Assembly: GCA_947628565.1 (NCBI GenBank)
Contig: CANRAH010000011.1
Coordinates: forward strand, 1-52,628
Direction: 5' to 3'
DNA length: 52,628 nucleotides
Origin: an uncultured Bacilli bacterium
GTDB taxonomy: Bacteria > Bacillota_I > Bacilli_A > RF39 > UBA660
Part shown: positions 16,915-25,292 of the stretch, in pieces
Layout: every line of letters starts with the position of its first letter
Numbering within the stretch: position 1 is the first letter of the stretch
The notes under the pieces: generated by a model
Told to the model about the DNA's origin: nothing
The model's input: the letters and a program-made list of their open reading frames with translations, nothing else
Database searches by the model: none
Made by a program: the position numbers and the translations under genes

Positions 16915-17523
16915 TTATTTTATTAATTTTTTCTTTTTTTGATTTAAATACTCTTCTTTATACCAAGTTGCAAATTGCCTTTTCGCAGACGCTTGATCAG
17001 GTCTATTATTTATTTCATAATCTGTCATTTCTGCAAGAGTTTTCGAATAGTTATCCGGAATAAATACATACCACAAATTTGATTTGAATTTTTGTGCCCA
17101 AGAGCCCCTTTTTTCTTTAGCTAAAGTTCCTTTGCTTTCACCATAAAATTGATAAAAATTTTCCCCATCATAAAATGTTAGGCAATCAACAAACCTACAA
17201 GTTCTATTATTGACATTTTTCATAGTTTCAAGTAAACCGTCTATATCATAAGATACCTTACTTCTTTTCACAAAGGCACCAGGATAACCTGGATTATTAG
17301 GATAATTATCTATATAAAATCCTGTATCAATTACAAAACATGGCTTTTTTATTATTTCATATGCATCTATAGCTTTCTTCTTTGATATTTTTTCAATATC
17401 ATTAACGTCTAATTCCTTGGCATCATAAAAGTAAAAATCAACGTCTATTTTTATTTTTTCAAAATATTCTTTAATTGATAAGTATTTCCCTTGATTCCCT
17501 GTTACAAATGTTAAATTTTTCAT
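16915..17523 (-). CDS. XTP/dITP diphosphatase (HAM1/RdgB family)
   Basis: A 202-residue Ham1-like NTP pyrophosphatase that removes non-canonical purine nucleotides. Motifs: TGNQGKY at the N-terminus (8-14) for phosphate binding, the catalytic region FVIDTGFYID (about 63-72; usual bacterial motif has DSGL), then PGYPGAFVKR. The C-terminal part departs from typical RdgB (KKRGSWAQKF, DQASAKRQFA), so substrate preference may differ. It starts one base after the stop of the SIS-like gene, with GAGG inside that gene's end, so the two are coupled. Confidence 0.82.
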   Translation of the reverse strand: MKNLTFVTGNQGKYLSIKEYFEKIKIDVDFYFYDAKELDVNDIEKISKKKAIDAYEIIKKPCFVIDTGFYIDNYPNNPGYPGAFVKRSKVSYDIDGLLETMKNVNNRTCRFVDCLTFYDGENFYQFYGESKGTLAKEKRGSWAQKFKSNLWYVFIPDNYSKTLAEMTDYEINNRPDQASAKRQFATWYKEEYLNQKKKKLIK

Positions 17524-17524
17524 A

Positions 17525-18589
17525 CTACATACCTCTTTTATAATGATATAATTTTTTTACCAATGGTGAATATTTTAAATCCGATAAATCTTTATTTAAA
17601 GAATTAGCGAATTCCTTTGAAAGTAACATACTTGCATATGTTAAATAATAATCATTTATAATATCATCATCATATTTCCTTTTTATACTTATAATATTTT
17701 CATAATTATCAGGTAATATATCTTTATAATATTTATCTAATTCAGTTCTATTATCAAAAAATATTAAATTATTTTTATATTGATAGTTAAGGTTACTTCT
17801 ACCATGACAATAATCATATTTATCGTGTACTACTGGTATAAACATACCCGATTCAACCATAGTTGATTCTAGAAAACTTGAAGCCGCACTAGTTTCATAA
17901 CCACTTAATATTTCGTAAACATCAGATAAACCAAGACTAGAAGAGAAAAAAGGTAATTTATTATACAATTCTTTTAAAAATTTATCTATTTCATCAGGCT
18001 CAATTAGGAAATCTTCATCTCCTTTTTCATATCCAATCAATAATTCATATGCATTAGACAACGTCGCAATTTTTGGCATCTTAATCCCATATTTTGGCTT
18101 TGTCTTTAAAATTTCTTCTACTATGCTTATATCATCACAGTAGTACAATAGGCAAATAGTCATAGGTATTAATGTAGATGATAGTGATATAAAGCTATGT
18201 TCAACATCAGTAGTATTATACGTAATATTAGTAATACCTTCAATTTTGTTTTTAGAAAATAGATATTTATTTAAATTATTATTAAAAGATATTTGAACTC
18301 CATAATTATCAGCACTATAACTACAAGATATAATATTTTTAAATACTTTTAAATTTCTATAAATTATATCTCTTGGCGTTACCGACTCACATATAATATT
18401 ATTTTTTTTACTTAATACCTTTGATAAATAAGTACTAACAACATTTGATCCACCAACACCGCTAACTAGTGTTGAATCTTTTATGCTAGATAAAATATCT
18501 TTAATTTCTTTCAAATCACTTTTGGAAAGTGAATCAAAAACTCTTTTTTCTAATTTGTTAAAATTATATAACATGTTTTCTTCTTTCAT
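17525..18589 (-). CDS. Putative SIS-like sugar-phosphate-binding protein
   Basis: A 354-residue cytoplasmic protein. Residues about 35-100 (DSTLVSGVGGSNVVSTYLSKVL, then ESVTPRDIIYRN and SCSYSADNYGV) have the spacing of a SIS domain: a glycine-rich first strand-helix, then a serine-rich phosphate-binding stretch. No helix-turn-helix or kinase motif is present. It is coupled to a Ham1-like nucleotidase and lies downstream of a WYL regulator, which suggests a small nucleotide- or sugar-phosphate-related unit. The domain call is from visual pattern only. AGGAGG precedes the ATG by nine bases. Confidence 0.5.
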   Translation of the reverse strand: MKEENMLYNFNKLEKRVFDSLSKSDLKEIKDILSSIKDSTLVSGVGGSNVVSTYLSKVLSKKNNIICESVTPRDIIYRNLKVFKNIISCSYSADNYGVQISFNNNLNKYLFSKNKIEGITNITYNTTDVEHSFISLSSTLIPMTICLLYYCDDISIVEEILKTKPKYGIKMPKIATLSNAYELLIGYEKGDEDFLIEPDEIDKFLKELYNKLPFFSSSLGLSDVYEILSGYETSAASSFLESTMVESGMFIPVVHDKYDYCHGRSNLNYQYKNNLIFFDNRTELDKYYKDILPDNYENIISIKRKYDDDIINDYYLTYASMLLSKEFANSLNKDLSDLKYSPLVKKLYHYKRGM

Positions 18590-18645
18590 TAAAAATTTCC
18601 TCCTTAAACTAATAATATCATTTAAGTAGGAAATATATCGTCAAC

Positions 18646-19245
18646 TTAATATTTTTCACTTAATAATTCCATTTTTCTTACTCTTTTTAAATCAAAATGT
18701 CTAATATCATTACGTAACTCACAAAAAGCTACACAGTACCAATCATTGTTATATAAGAATAATTCTCTTGGATGAACCACTCTTTCAAGTTCACCTTTAT
18801 CAAATGAATAATATAATATTTTAAGTTTTCTTCTCTCCTTAATTGCACGAGCAAACATATTATATTTATTTAACTGTTCTCCATTTAAATTTAATTCATC
18901 CTTTTCATTTTTACTTCCTATATAGATACCTCTTATTTTATCTTTTAATAAACTTAATTTTTCTATATCATTTTGATTATTCGATAATTTTATACATTTA
19001 TCAATTAATTCATAATCCTCTTTTTTGAATCTCCTTTTAGGTACTCTAATAGATTGATTTAAAACATATCCCCCATATGGCCCCATAATCGTATCAATAT
19101 AAATTCCTGATGCTTCTATCTCCTCTTTATAAATCCTAATCATTCTAGGAGAAACTTCTAAAAGTTCTGATAGTTCATTTATACTATATTTTTTACCTGT
19201 ACTTAAATATTCAATCATTGTAAGCACATTACTAATCTTTGACAT
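18646..19245 (-). CDS. HTH-WYL transcriptional regulator (short)
   Basis: A 199-residue protein with an N-terminal winged helix (IEYLSTGKKYSINELSELL, about 12-30, then SPRMIRIYKEEIEASG) and a C-terminal WYL core (RRKLKILYYSFDKGELERVVHPRELFLYNNDWYCVAFCE, of which about residues 138-158 hold the strand pattern). Such proteins are ligand- or nucleic-acid-responsive regulators. It is shorter than the usual 300 residues because the C-terminal extension is missing. An inverted repeat sits between promoter and ribosome-binding site. Confidence 0.82.
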   Translation of the reverse strand: MSKISNVLTMIEYLSTGKKYSINELSELLEVSPRMIRIYKEEIEASGIYIDTIMGPYGGYVLNQSIRVPKRRFKKEDYELIDKCIKLSNNQNDIEKLSLLKDKIRGIYIGSKNEKDELNLNGEQLNKYNMFARAIKERRKLKILYYSFDKGELERVVHPRELFLYNNDWYCVAFCELRNDIRHFDLKRVRKMELLSEKY

Positions 19246-19255
19246 AATACACCTC

Positions 19256-19273
19256 TTATACTATATCGTATAA
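19256..19273. promoter_or_regulatory. Inverted repeat upstream of the WYL regulator
   Basis: TTATAC-(6 nt)-GTATAA, perfect, seven bases upstream of the regulator's GAGGTG. Position and symmetry suit an operator for autoregulation. Confidence 0.4.
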
Positions 19274-19280
19274 TTTACAC

Positions 19281-19817
19281 TTAATTAAAATATTTTATAA
19301 TTCCTTCCTTTATTGAATTAGCTATTTTATATTGATAATCTGCTTTTTGCAAAAGATATCTATCATTTGGATTTGACAAAAATCCAGCCTCTATAAGTAC
19401 TCCTGGAATTGTTATTTTTCTATTCATAAGCATAGTTTTAATCTCTTTAACTTCTCTAGTCGTTTTTAAATCTTTTTTTAATTGTTCTTGCATAAGCAAA
19501 GCTAAGTTATAATTTTTATCATTAACATCATCGTAAAACACTTGCGCACCACTCCAAGTAGATGAACTTATAGAATTTAAATGTATTGAAATATATATAT
19601 CAGCTTTAGATGTATTTATAATTTTAGCCCTATTGTTTAAATCACTCTTTTTTCTTGAACCAGTATAATTTTTGCTTAAATCGTAATCACCATATCTAGT
19701 CAAATATACTATTGCACCTTCATTTTCTAAAACTGTTTCAAGCTTTTTACAAATTTCTAAATTTATATCTTTCTCATAAATATTTTTATAAATTGTACCT
19801 GGATCTAATCCACCATG
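19281..19817 (-). pseudogene. cwlD: cwlD-type N-acetylmuramoyl-L-alanine amidase, 3' part (split gene)
   Basis: This is the C-terminal 178 codons of an Amidase_3 zinc enzyme; the N-terminal part lies 5.5 kb away at 25312-25439. The open frame begins at the element junction with HGGLDPGTIYKNI and runs intact to the stop. It keeps the second zinc-ligand region (EKDINLEICKKLE), YISIHLNS and the catalytic IEAGFLSN. In CwlD this enzyme acts in the mother cell, cleaving peptide side chains so that muramic-delta-lactam can form in cortex. As the DNA stands, no complete protein can be made; excision of the element restores an approximately 220-residue frame. Confidence 0.9.
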
Positions 19818-19839
19818 TGCTGGATCCCTTTATGCACGG
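19813..19839. other. Left attachment junction of the serine-recombinase element
   Basis: Core CCATG (19813-19817; CATGG on the gene strand), then 12 bases, then the arm TTATGCACGG (19830-19839). The arm is the exact inverted complement of the arm at the right junction. Confidence 0.85.
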
Positions 19840-19884
19840 ACATAATAAAATTAACAAAGATAAAAGAAAGTACATAATACTTAA

Positions 19885-19910
19885 AACAACCTTATAATTA
19901 ATTGGTTGTT
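19885..19910. terminator. Hairpin after the SIMPL gene
   Basis: AACAACC-(12 nt)-GGTTGTT, U-rich on both sides. It lies between the SIMPL gene stop and the left junction and could end the cargo operon and insulate the amidase fragment. The remainder of 19840-19946 shows nothing else. Confidence 0.5.
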
Positions 19911-19946
19911 CTTTTATTTTACTTATTTAATAACTTAATTTTTTTA

Positions 19947-20603
19947 TTATTCTGCAATCCATAAACAATATATTGTTTCTGACAACTCTATATCTTCTGG
20001 CGTAAAAGTATTAGTTATTGTTTTGGATGCCCCAAAAACAGTTTTTTCAGCATACATTAAATCAGAATCAAAAGTTGTTTGTGAAACATATTCGACAGCA
20101 AAAGGTTTAAAATCAACTTTCATACATTGTTTTAAAGTCTTCCCAGAAGCTATTGCAATAGCTTCTGCTTGTTCTTCTGCATCCTTATAAGCTTTTGCTA
20201 AAATATTTCTTTTACATTCTTTTTCATTTTTAATGCCAAAATTAATTTGACAAGCTGGAGCATTATTCAATTTTGATAAAGATTCCATAATACTAGCAAT
20301 TTTTTCCTTATTATAATCAAATTTAAGTTTTGCACTTTGACTAAATGAATAGCCGTCAAATTCATAGTTTCTAGTTATTTCATTGTATTTTTGATCTTCC
20401 TTTACTACAAAACTTCTTGTTTTCATTTCATTTTTATTGAATCCATTATTTAGTAAAATCTCATTTACAAAGTTTTCTACATTCTTAACTCCTTCTTTAA
20501 GTGCTTCTTCATAACTTTGTCCTTTTGTATAAAAATTAATATTCAATATTGTTTCATCCGGTGTAAAATATTCTGTCCCTTTTCTTTGTACGATAATTTC
20601 CAT
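19947..20603 (-). CDS. SIMPL (DUF541) domain protein
   Basis: A 218-residue protein covering one SIMPL domain: IIVQRKGTEYFTPDETILNI at the start, GYSFSQSAKLKFDYNK in the middle, and the conserved ILAKAYKDAEEQAEAIAIAS helix (about 148-167). There is no signal peptide, unlike many family members, so it is probably cytoplasmic. SIMPL proteins form ring-like oligomers; a biochemical role is not established for this type. It is the last gene of the element's leftward operon, 49 bases after the preceding reading frame, with GGAG ten bases before ATG. Confidence 0.75.
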   Translation of the reverse strand: MEIIVQRKGTEYFTPDETILNINFYTKGQSYEEALKEGVKNVENFVNEILLNNGFNKNEMKTRSFVVKEDQKYNEITRNYEFDGYSFSQSAKLKFDYNKEKIASIMESLSKLNNAPACQINFGIKNEKECKRNILAKAYKDAEEQAEAIAIASGKTLKQCMKVDFKPFAVEYVSQTTFDSDLMYAEKTVFGASKTITNTFTPEDIELSETIYCLWIAE

Positions 20604-20652
20604 TTTTTAAATACTCCTATTTCATTATTTAATTAACACTTGGCGTTCTTGT

Positions 20653-20805
20653 TCAATTTTTAATTTTTTTCTTTAATCTATTAAACATTTCAAAAATACT
20701 GATAAATTCTTTTTCATAATCATCTGAATTACGAAAATTATATAACTTTTCTGCAATATCTTTTCTTTTTAATTCATTATTAAATAATCCCGTTTTTACA
20801 CTACC
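20653..20805 (-). pseudogene. In-frame continuation of 20806-21090 beyond a TAA codon
   Basis: Directly after the TAA of the upstream gene, the same frame stays open for 50 codons (beginning GSVKTGLFNNELKRKDIAEK, ending NRLKKKIKN) and closes with TGA at 20653-20655. Composition and codon use look coding, but no ATG, GTG or TTG with a ribosome-binding site begins it; only an internal ATG occurs late. The simplest reading is a nonsense mutation that split a gene of about 145 codons. Readthrough of UAA or a rare start codon are alternatives. Confidence 0.6.
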
Positions 20806-21090
20806 TTATTGCATACTTCCTAATATTAGACCAATTAATTCCTCAATATTTTGTAAATAAACCATCATTGCTTCTACATAATCTTCATTTGTTCCTTCAT
20901 TATTCTCAATATAGGTTATTTCCTTGCTTTTTAAGAATTCAAATTGTATGCCTCTTTCAGTTGCAAATTTTAATAGAAATGCTAATATTACTTTTTGTTT
21001 TTCTATTATTTCATTATTCTTTTGATCTATATTCAATTTAACAAATTCATCCATATATGATGTAAATATTTTTTGCTTTTCTTCTATCAT
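20806..21090 (-). CDS. Small helical protein of the element, probably truncated
   Basis: A 94-residue acidic, mostly helical protein (FTSYMDEFVKLNIDQKNNEI; ATERGIQFEFL; then YVEAMMVYLQNIEELIGLIL) without recognised family. It starts in an ATGA overlap with the 468-residue gene, so the two are translationally coupled and may form a complex. The frame continues open for 50 more codons after TAA, so the present product may be a C-terminally truncated version. Confidence 0.6.
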   Translation of the reverse strand: MIEEKQKIFTSYMDEFVKLNIDQKNNEIIEKQKVILAFLLKFATERGIQFEFLKSKEITYIENNEGTNEDYVEAMMVYLQNIEELIGLILGSMQ

Positions 21091-22493
21091 TTTGACATAC
21101 CCCCAGTTGATAATTCTTCTGATTGTATCATATGCATTTGATATAATGAACTAACACTTTGTAATTTCTTTTTCATATCAGTATATTCAGGTGGTAATGT
21201 AGTAACAGCTCTTTTAGACATTTTGTCGGCCATATATGCTTCGTTATCTTTTACTTTTTGTCTATCATTTTTAGCACGTTCATATAATTTATCTACCTTA
21301 AGTCCATCGTTCCATTCTTTCCTATCTTCTGGTTTCATTTGTATTTTTTGTGCTTCGGCATAAGCTTTTTTCTCATCTTCTTTTAATCTTTCATTTTCAG
21401 CATATAATACGTGAGTATTATTTTCAATTTGTATTTGTTCTTGTTGTAATCTTTGATTATTTGTTAGAATTTTATCATAAGTTTTAATGGCAGAAGTTGC
21501 ATATTTCTTTTTTTGATCTATTGTATCTCTTTCTTCTTGTATATTTTGTTTTCTTTCTCTTTCAACTTTTAAAGCTTGATCTAATAAAACTTTAATTTCA
21601 TCTATTCTATCATTATATTTCCAATATTTTTTGCCTGTAAGAATTGGATTTTGTAATAAACTTTGAATAGTTTCTAAATCTAGTGTTAATTGATCAGATG
21701 CTCTTAATTTATCTAGTGCTTCTGATGAAATAGCAATAACCTTTGGTGGTAATGCCTTTTTAATTTCTGCTACTTCTTTTCTAATTTCTTTTTGTAAATC
21801 CAAATTTTGCTTTTCAGAATAAGTAGCAGGTGTATTTAAAGTGATTGCAAGAGCATTTAATGCTTGTTCTAAAGTATTTTCGTGTTCTTTTTCAAAAGAA
21901 TATATTTCATCTATCTTTGCTGATTTTTCATCATGTTCTTGTCTCTTTTCATTGCTATCTGTTATAGACATTCTTTCTTGTTGAAAAGGAACTTTCGATT
22001 TATTCATTAAAGAATGCCTAGCAATAGTTTCAAATTCTTCTGCTTTTCTCTTATATTCTTGCCATTCACTATCTTCATCTTTTGAATACGGAATTTTATC
22101 TTTAACCTTATCATTTAATTTTAAACAATATTCCATTTGTTTAAAAAATTGTTCTTGTAATTTCTTTAATTCCGAACTTACATCTCGTCTGACTTCATTA
22201 ATATTTTTTATAGCTTTTGCTGCATCTTTATTTTGTTCTAGTTCTTTTTGAAAAGGTTCAAATGGCATTATTTTAACAAACATATTATTAAGTTCAATTA
22301 GTTTTATTATATTCTCTAATATTACTTCCAATTCTCTTAAAGCAACTTTGAATGTTTTTAATTGTTTATTTGCTTTATTGTTTAAATATACATAATCAAA
22401 CTTACTAATAGTTTCCCCTAATATAAGTTTATAATCTAATAAACTATCATAATCCATTAATAATTGCCTAAGTCTAAATGATTCTATAGCCAT
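21087..22493 (-). CDS. Long coiled-coil protein carried by the element
   Basis: A 468-residue, strongly charged protein predicted to be almost entirely helical, with coiled-coil stretches at about 30-140, 205-260 and 300-420 (for example KVERERKQNIQEERDTIDQK). There is no membrane segment, signal peptide, nucleotide-binding motif or cysteine pair. The first codon overlaps the preceding stop (TAATG) and the last codons overlap the next gene (ATGA), so three genes are translated as a coupled set. Function not recognised; a structural or scaffold role is the most that can be inferred. Confidence 0.7.
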   Translation of the reverse strand: MAIESFRLRQLLMDYDSLLDYKLILGETISKFDYVYLNNKANKQLKTFKVALRELEVILENIIKLIELNNMFVKIMPFEPFQKELEQNKDAAKAIKNINEVRRDVSSELKKLQEQFFKQMEYCLKLNDKVKDKIPYSKDEDSEWQEYKRKAEEFETIARHSLMNKSKVPFQQERMSITDSNEKRQEHDEKSAKIDEIYSFEKEHENTLEQALNALAITLNTPATYSEKQNLDLQKEIRKEVAEIKKALPPKVIAISSEALDKLRASDQLTLDLETIQSLLQNPILTGKKYWKYNDRIDEIKVLLDQALKVERERKQNIQEERDTIDQKKKYATSAIKTYDKILTNNQRLQQEQIQIENNTHVLYAENERLKEDEKKAYAEAQKIQMKPEDRKEWNDGLKVDKLYERAKNDRQKVKDNEAYMADKMSKRAVTTLPPEYTDMKKKLQSVSSLYQMHMIQSEELSTGGMSK

Positions 22494-22735
22494 TATTGTA
22501 ACCTCTCTTTCATACTATTAATTACACTCAAAACCTCATCATCATCAACACTTTCAAGTGTAATTTCACCATTTTCCATTACTACCGAATTTACATATAG
22601 AGCAATATTATTATTTTCTAATACTTTTCCATCAGTATAAACTAAATAATTACCATTATCATTTTTTACATAAGAAATTATTTCATATTCTTTTTCATTG
22701 ATGATTATTTTATTATCTTTTCTTTCTTGTTCCAT
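22493..22735 (-). CDS. DUF1292-like small protein, first gene of element operon
   Basis: An 80-residue acidic protein whose pattern (IIINEKEYEIISYVKNDNGN, then YLVYTDGKVLENNNIALYV) matches the DUF1292/YrzB type, unknown function. It resembles the N-terminal domain of the chromosomal protein at 2639-3520. ATG follows GGAGGTAGTTT. It is coupled by a TAATG overlap to the coiled-coil gene. Confidence 0.65.
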   Translation of the reverse strand: MEQERKDNKIIINEKEYEIISYVKNDNGNYLVYTDGKVLENNNIALYVNSVVMENGEITLESVDDDEVLSVINSMKERLQ

Positions 22736-22779
22736 AAACTACCTCCATTCCTCGTTTAAAGTACTCTCTATTTAATACT

Positions 22780-22809
22780 ATTATATCATAATTTTTTCTA
22801 ATTTTTCAA
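22780..22809 (-). promoter_or_regulatory. Promoter of the element's leftward operon
   Basis: TTGAAA (22804-22809) and TATAAT (22780-22785) on the minus strand with an 18-nt spacer, preceding GGAATGGAGG. This suggests vegetative expression of the cargo. Confidence 0.65.
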
Positions 22810-22840
22810 TATTATATTCCATTTAAAATAGTAAGTTTTT

Positions 22841-22914
22841 GACTAACAGTGTGATTTTTAATTGAACCATTAGTCTTTTTTATTATGAATAAATATATTT
22901 TCTATTCATAGTGT
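22841..22914. promoter_or_regulatory. Control region with two inverted repeats between divergent element operons
   Basis: GACTAA (22841-22846) pairs with TTAGTC (22871-22876). TATGAATA (22884-22891) pairs with TATTCATA (22903-22910), a perfect 8-bp repeat with an 11-nt spacer. Inside this lies GAATAAAT (22887-22894), then CATAGTGT (22907-22914), loosely like sigma-E -35 and -10 elements, but with a short 12-nt spacer. No consensus sigma-A promoter is visible for the rightward genes. Confidence 0.4.
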
Positions 22915-22946
22915 TAATTAAGAATTAAAAATAAAGGGGGTTTTTA

Positions 22947-23090
22947 ATGGGAAAAGAAGTTAATTATATTATTGAAAATAAGATTATAACAAATACTTTA
23001 AACAAAGAAGATTTTATAGAACTATTTAATAAAAAATTAGCTGTTATAATTTTAAACCTTGAAAATGTAAGTGACTGTAATTTTTTTTAA
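22947..23090 (+). CDS. 47-residue ORF upstream of the recombinase
   Basis: An ATG with a strong AAAGGGGG seven bases upstream opens 47 codons (MGKEVNYIIENKII, ending LENVSDCNFF) to TAA at 23088-23090. No family was recognised. Position immediately before a large serine recombinase suggests cotranscription and possibly a regulatory or directionality role, as short ORFs beside such recombinases sometimes have; that is inference. Confidence 0.6.
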   Translation: MGKEVNYIIENKIITNTLNKEDFIELFNKKLAVIILNLENVSDCNFF

Positions 23091-23096
23091 AGCGCG

Positions 23097-23108
23097 ATAC
23101 AATTGTAT
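23097..23108. promoter_or_regulatory. 12-bp perfect palindrome before the recombinase
   Basis: ATACAATTGTAT, between the small ORF and the recombinase start. A possible regulator site; no more can be said. Confidence 0.3.
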
Positions 23109-23150
23109 TGTAGTATTACGTGCTTTCAATATATGAAAGGAAATGAATTT

Positions 23151-25286
23151 GTGAAAGATCAAGGAAAGGTGATAAGTAGTAGTTTTAGTAATACTGAATT
23201 TTTAAATGATTATAATATTGATAATGAATCTAGTGATAACTACCTAGAAACAATAGAATTTAAAACAATTAAAAAATTATTATGTGAAGACAATTTAGAA
23301 TATATAACAGAATATTTAAAAACATTATTAAAAGTCTCTAAACCTAATAATCCGTATTGTTTTAGAAAAAATGGACTTATAGGATCATATCATACACCGG
23401 GAAAACGTGGCATTATTTATGTCAGACTATCACAAGAAGATTTAGATAGAGAAAAAGGAAATGTAAGTAAAAGTATATTAAATCAATTACTTATGCTACT
23501 TACATATTGTAATGATAAAGGAATCGAAGTAATTGGAATTTTTTATGAAGAAGATATAAGCGGTAGTGATGGAACTCGTGAAGAATGGAATAAAACTTTA
23601 TTATTCTGTGAACTTGGTAATACTGATGTTTATGTTTGTAAAACACAAGCTAGATTTGCTAGAAGTATTGAATTTGTAGAAAAGTACTTACATAAAAAAT
23701 TTATTGAATGGAATATTAGGTTTTTAAGTATAGTTGATAATATTGATACTTACAATAAAGGAAATAAGAAATCTAGTCAAATAACTGCTATGGTAGATGA
23801 ATGGAAAATTGAAGAACAGTCAATTAATACCAAAAAAACATTAAGAGCTAAAAATGACGCGGGACAATGGACTGGATCGTTTGCTCCTTATGGTTATATT
23901 GAAGATCCAGAAGATATGTATCATTTAGTAATTGATGAAGAAGCTGCAAAAATTGTACGAGAAATATATTCTATGTATGCTAATGGAATAGGATACTATA
24001 AAATTTGCGAGTCTCTTAATGAAAGAAAAATACCTACTCCTAGCAAACATAAAAAATTACAAGGATTAAAATTTGTATGTCCAAAGTGCCCTAATGGGGC
24101 TGAATTTTGGAATACCGATACAATTAGAAAAATATTACTTGATGAAACTTATGATGGTATATTGATTCAACACAGAACTGAAAGAATTGCTTATAATATT
24201 AAAGGCTATAAAAAAATACCTAAAAACGAACAATCTATAATTGCCTGTGCTCACGAAAGAATTGTTGATCCAGAAATATCAAAAGTTGTACGTAAGAAAT
24301 TCGCTGATAGAAAAGCAAAAATCGATTTAAGTAATGCTAGACAAAACGCAAAAAAACTTATAAAAACTATTCAAAACAATTTAAAAGATTATGAAATATC
24401 AGAAGATAAAATACTCATATTAAATAATGCTATTAATAACCTTAAAAATAGTATTATAAGTAATGATTTAAATGATATTTCTTTAAAGTACGATACTTTA
24501 AGAGAAAAAACTTTACTTCTTAATAGTGAATTATATTCTAAAATTATGGAACAAATTGATATTTTAACTACAACAACAAATAGATCACGCCCAGGAAAGA
24601 ATGGTGAAGTACATATATTTAGTAAAAAGGTATATTGTGCAGTTTGTGGTAAATCTTTTCAAAAAAATTTATGCAAATCTGGTCCAAGAAAAAATTCATT
24701 TATGAAACCTTACTTACATTGTAGAAATCATAGAAAAACTGCCAGTATGAGTTGTGATAACACTAGTTATATTAGATTTGAAGTATTAGAAGATCTAGTA
24801 TTAAATGAAATTAATACTATGATAGATAAATATGCTAGTCAAAAAAGTTTAGAAAAAAATTACTACGCTAAAAAAACACAAAAAGATTATGAAAAAGATT
24901 TAATTATACTACAAAAAGAAAAAGAAGACATTAAAAAAAAAATAAGCAAAATAAATGATCGTTTCGCTATGCTATATGATGATAAAGCTGATGGTATTGT
25001 ATCTGCTACTGAATTTGTAATGCTCAAGAAAAAATATCAATATGATATTAATAACTTTAATATTAGAATTGATGAGATTGATAAAGAAATACATGAATTA
25101 AAAGAAAAAACAAATATGGATGAAAGTGAAAGAAGTATATTAGAAAAATTTACTAGGCAGGGTATTAAGCACTTAGAAAAATTAGATAGATTTATTATCG
25201 ATCAATTAATATCTAAAATAACAATAGGAAAAAAAGACGAAAATAATAATCGCCCTATTAAAATATTTTGGAATTTTACAGTTTAA
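23151..25286 (+). CDS. Large serine recombinase
   Basis: About 711 residues. Order of domains: an element-specific N-terminal extension (about 1-80), the resolvase catalytic domain beginning RGIIYVRLSQED (nucleophile Ser after the YVR motif, arginines in ARFARS), the Recombinase domain (YGYIEDPEDM through about residue 350), a zinc ribbon (CAVCGKSF, later Cys pair around CRNH and SCDN), and a long coiled coil (about 580-690). It would integrate and excise the element by cutting at the CATGG core. GTG 23151 is chosen for AAAGGAAA nine bases upstream; the longer frame from 23103 has no ribosome-binding site. Confidence 0.93.
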   Translation: MKDQGKVISSSFSNTEFLNDYNIDNESSDNYLETIEFKTIKKLLCEDNLEYITEYLKTLLKVSKPNNPYCFRKNGLIGSYHTPGKRGIIYVRLSQEDLDREKGNVSKSILNQLLMLLTYCNDKGIEVIGIFYEEDISGSDGTREEWNKTLLFCELGNTDVYVCKTQARFARSIEFVEKYLHKKFIEWNIRFLSIVDNIDTYNKGNKKSSQITAMVDEWKIEEQSINTKKTLRAKNDAGQWTGSFAPYGYIEDPEDMYHLVIDEEAAKIVREIYSMYANGIGYYKICESLNERKIPTPSKHKKLQGLKFVCPKCPNGAEFWNTDTIRKILLDETYDGILIQHRTERIAYNIKGYKKIPKNEQSIIACAHERIVDPEISKVVRKKFADRKAKIDLSNARQNAKKLIKTIQNNLKDYEISEDKILILNNAINNLKNSIISNDLNDISLKYDTLREKTLLLNSELYSKIMEQIDILTTTTNRSRPGKNGEVHIFSKKVYCAVCGKSFQKNLCKSGPRKNSFMKPYLHCRNHRKTASMSCDNTSYIRFEVLEDLVLNEINTMIDKYASQKSLEKNYYAKKTQKDYEKDLIILQKEKEDIKKKISKINDRFAMLYDDKADGIVSATEFVMLKKKYQYDINNFNIRIDEIDKEIHELKEKTNMDESERSILEKFTRQGIKHLEKLDRFIIDQLISKITIGKKDENNNRPIKIFWNFTV

Positions 25287-25292
25287 TATGTA

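Noticed and set aside
23103-23150. Longer recombinase start at TTG 23103 or ATG 23133
   Set aside because: Neither has a ribosome-binding site; GTG 23151 has AAAGGAAA at a good distance.
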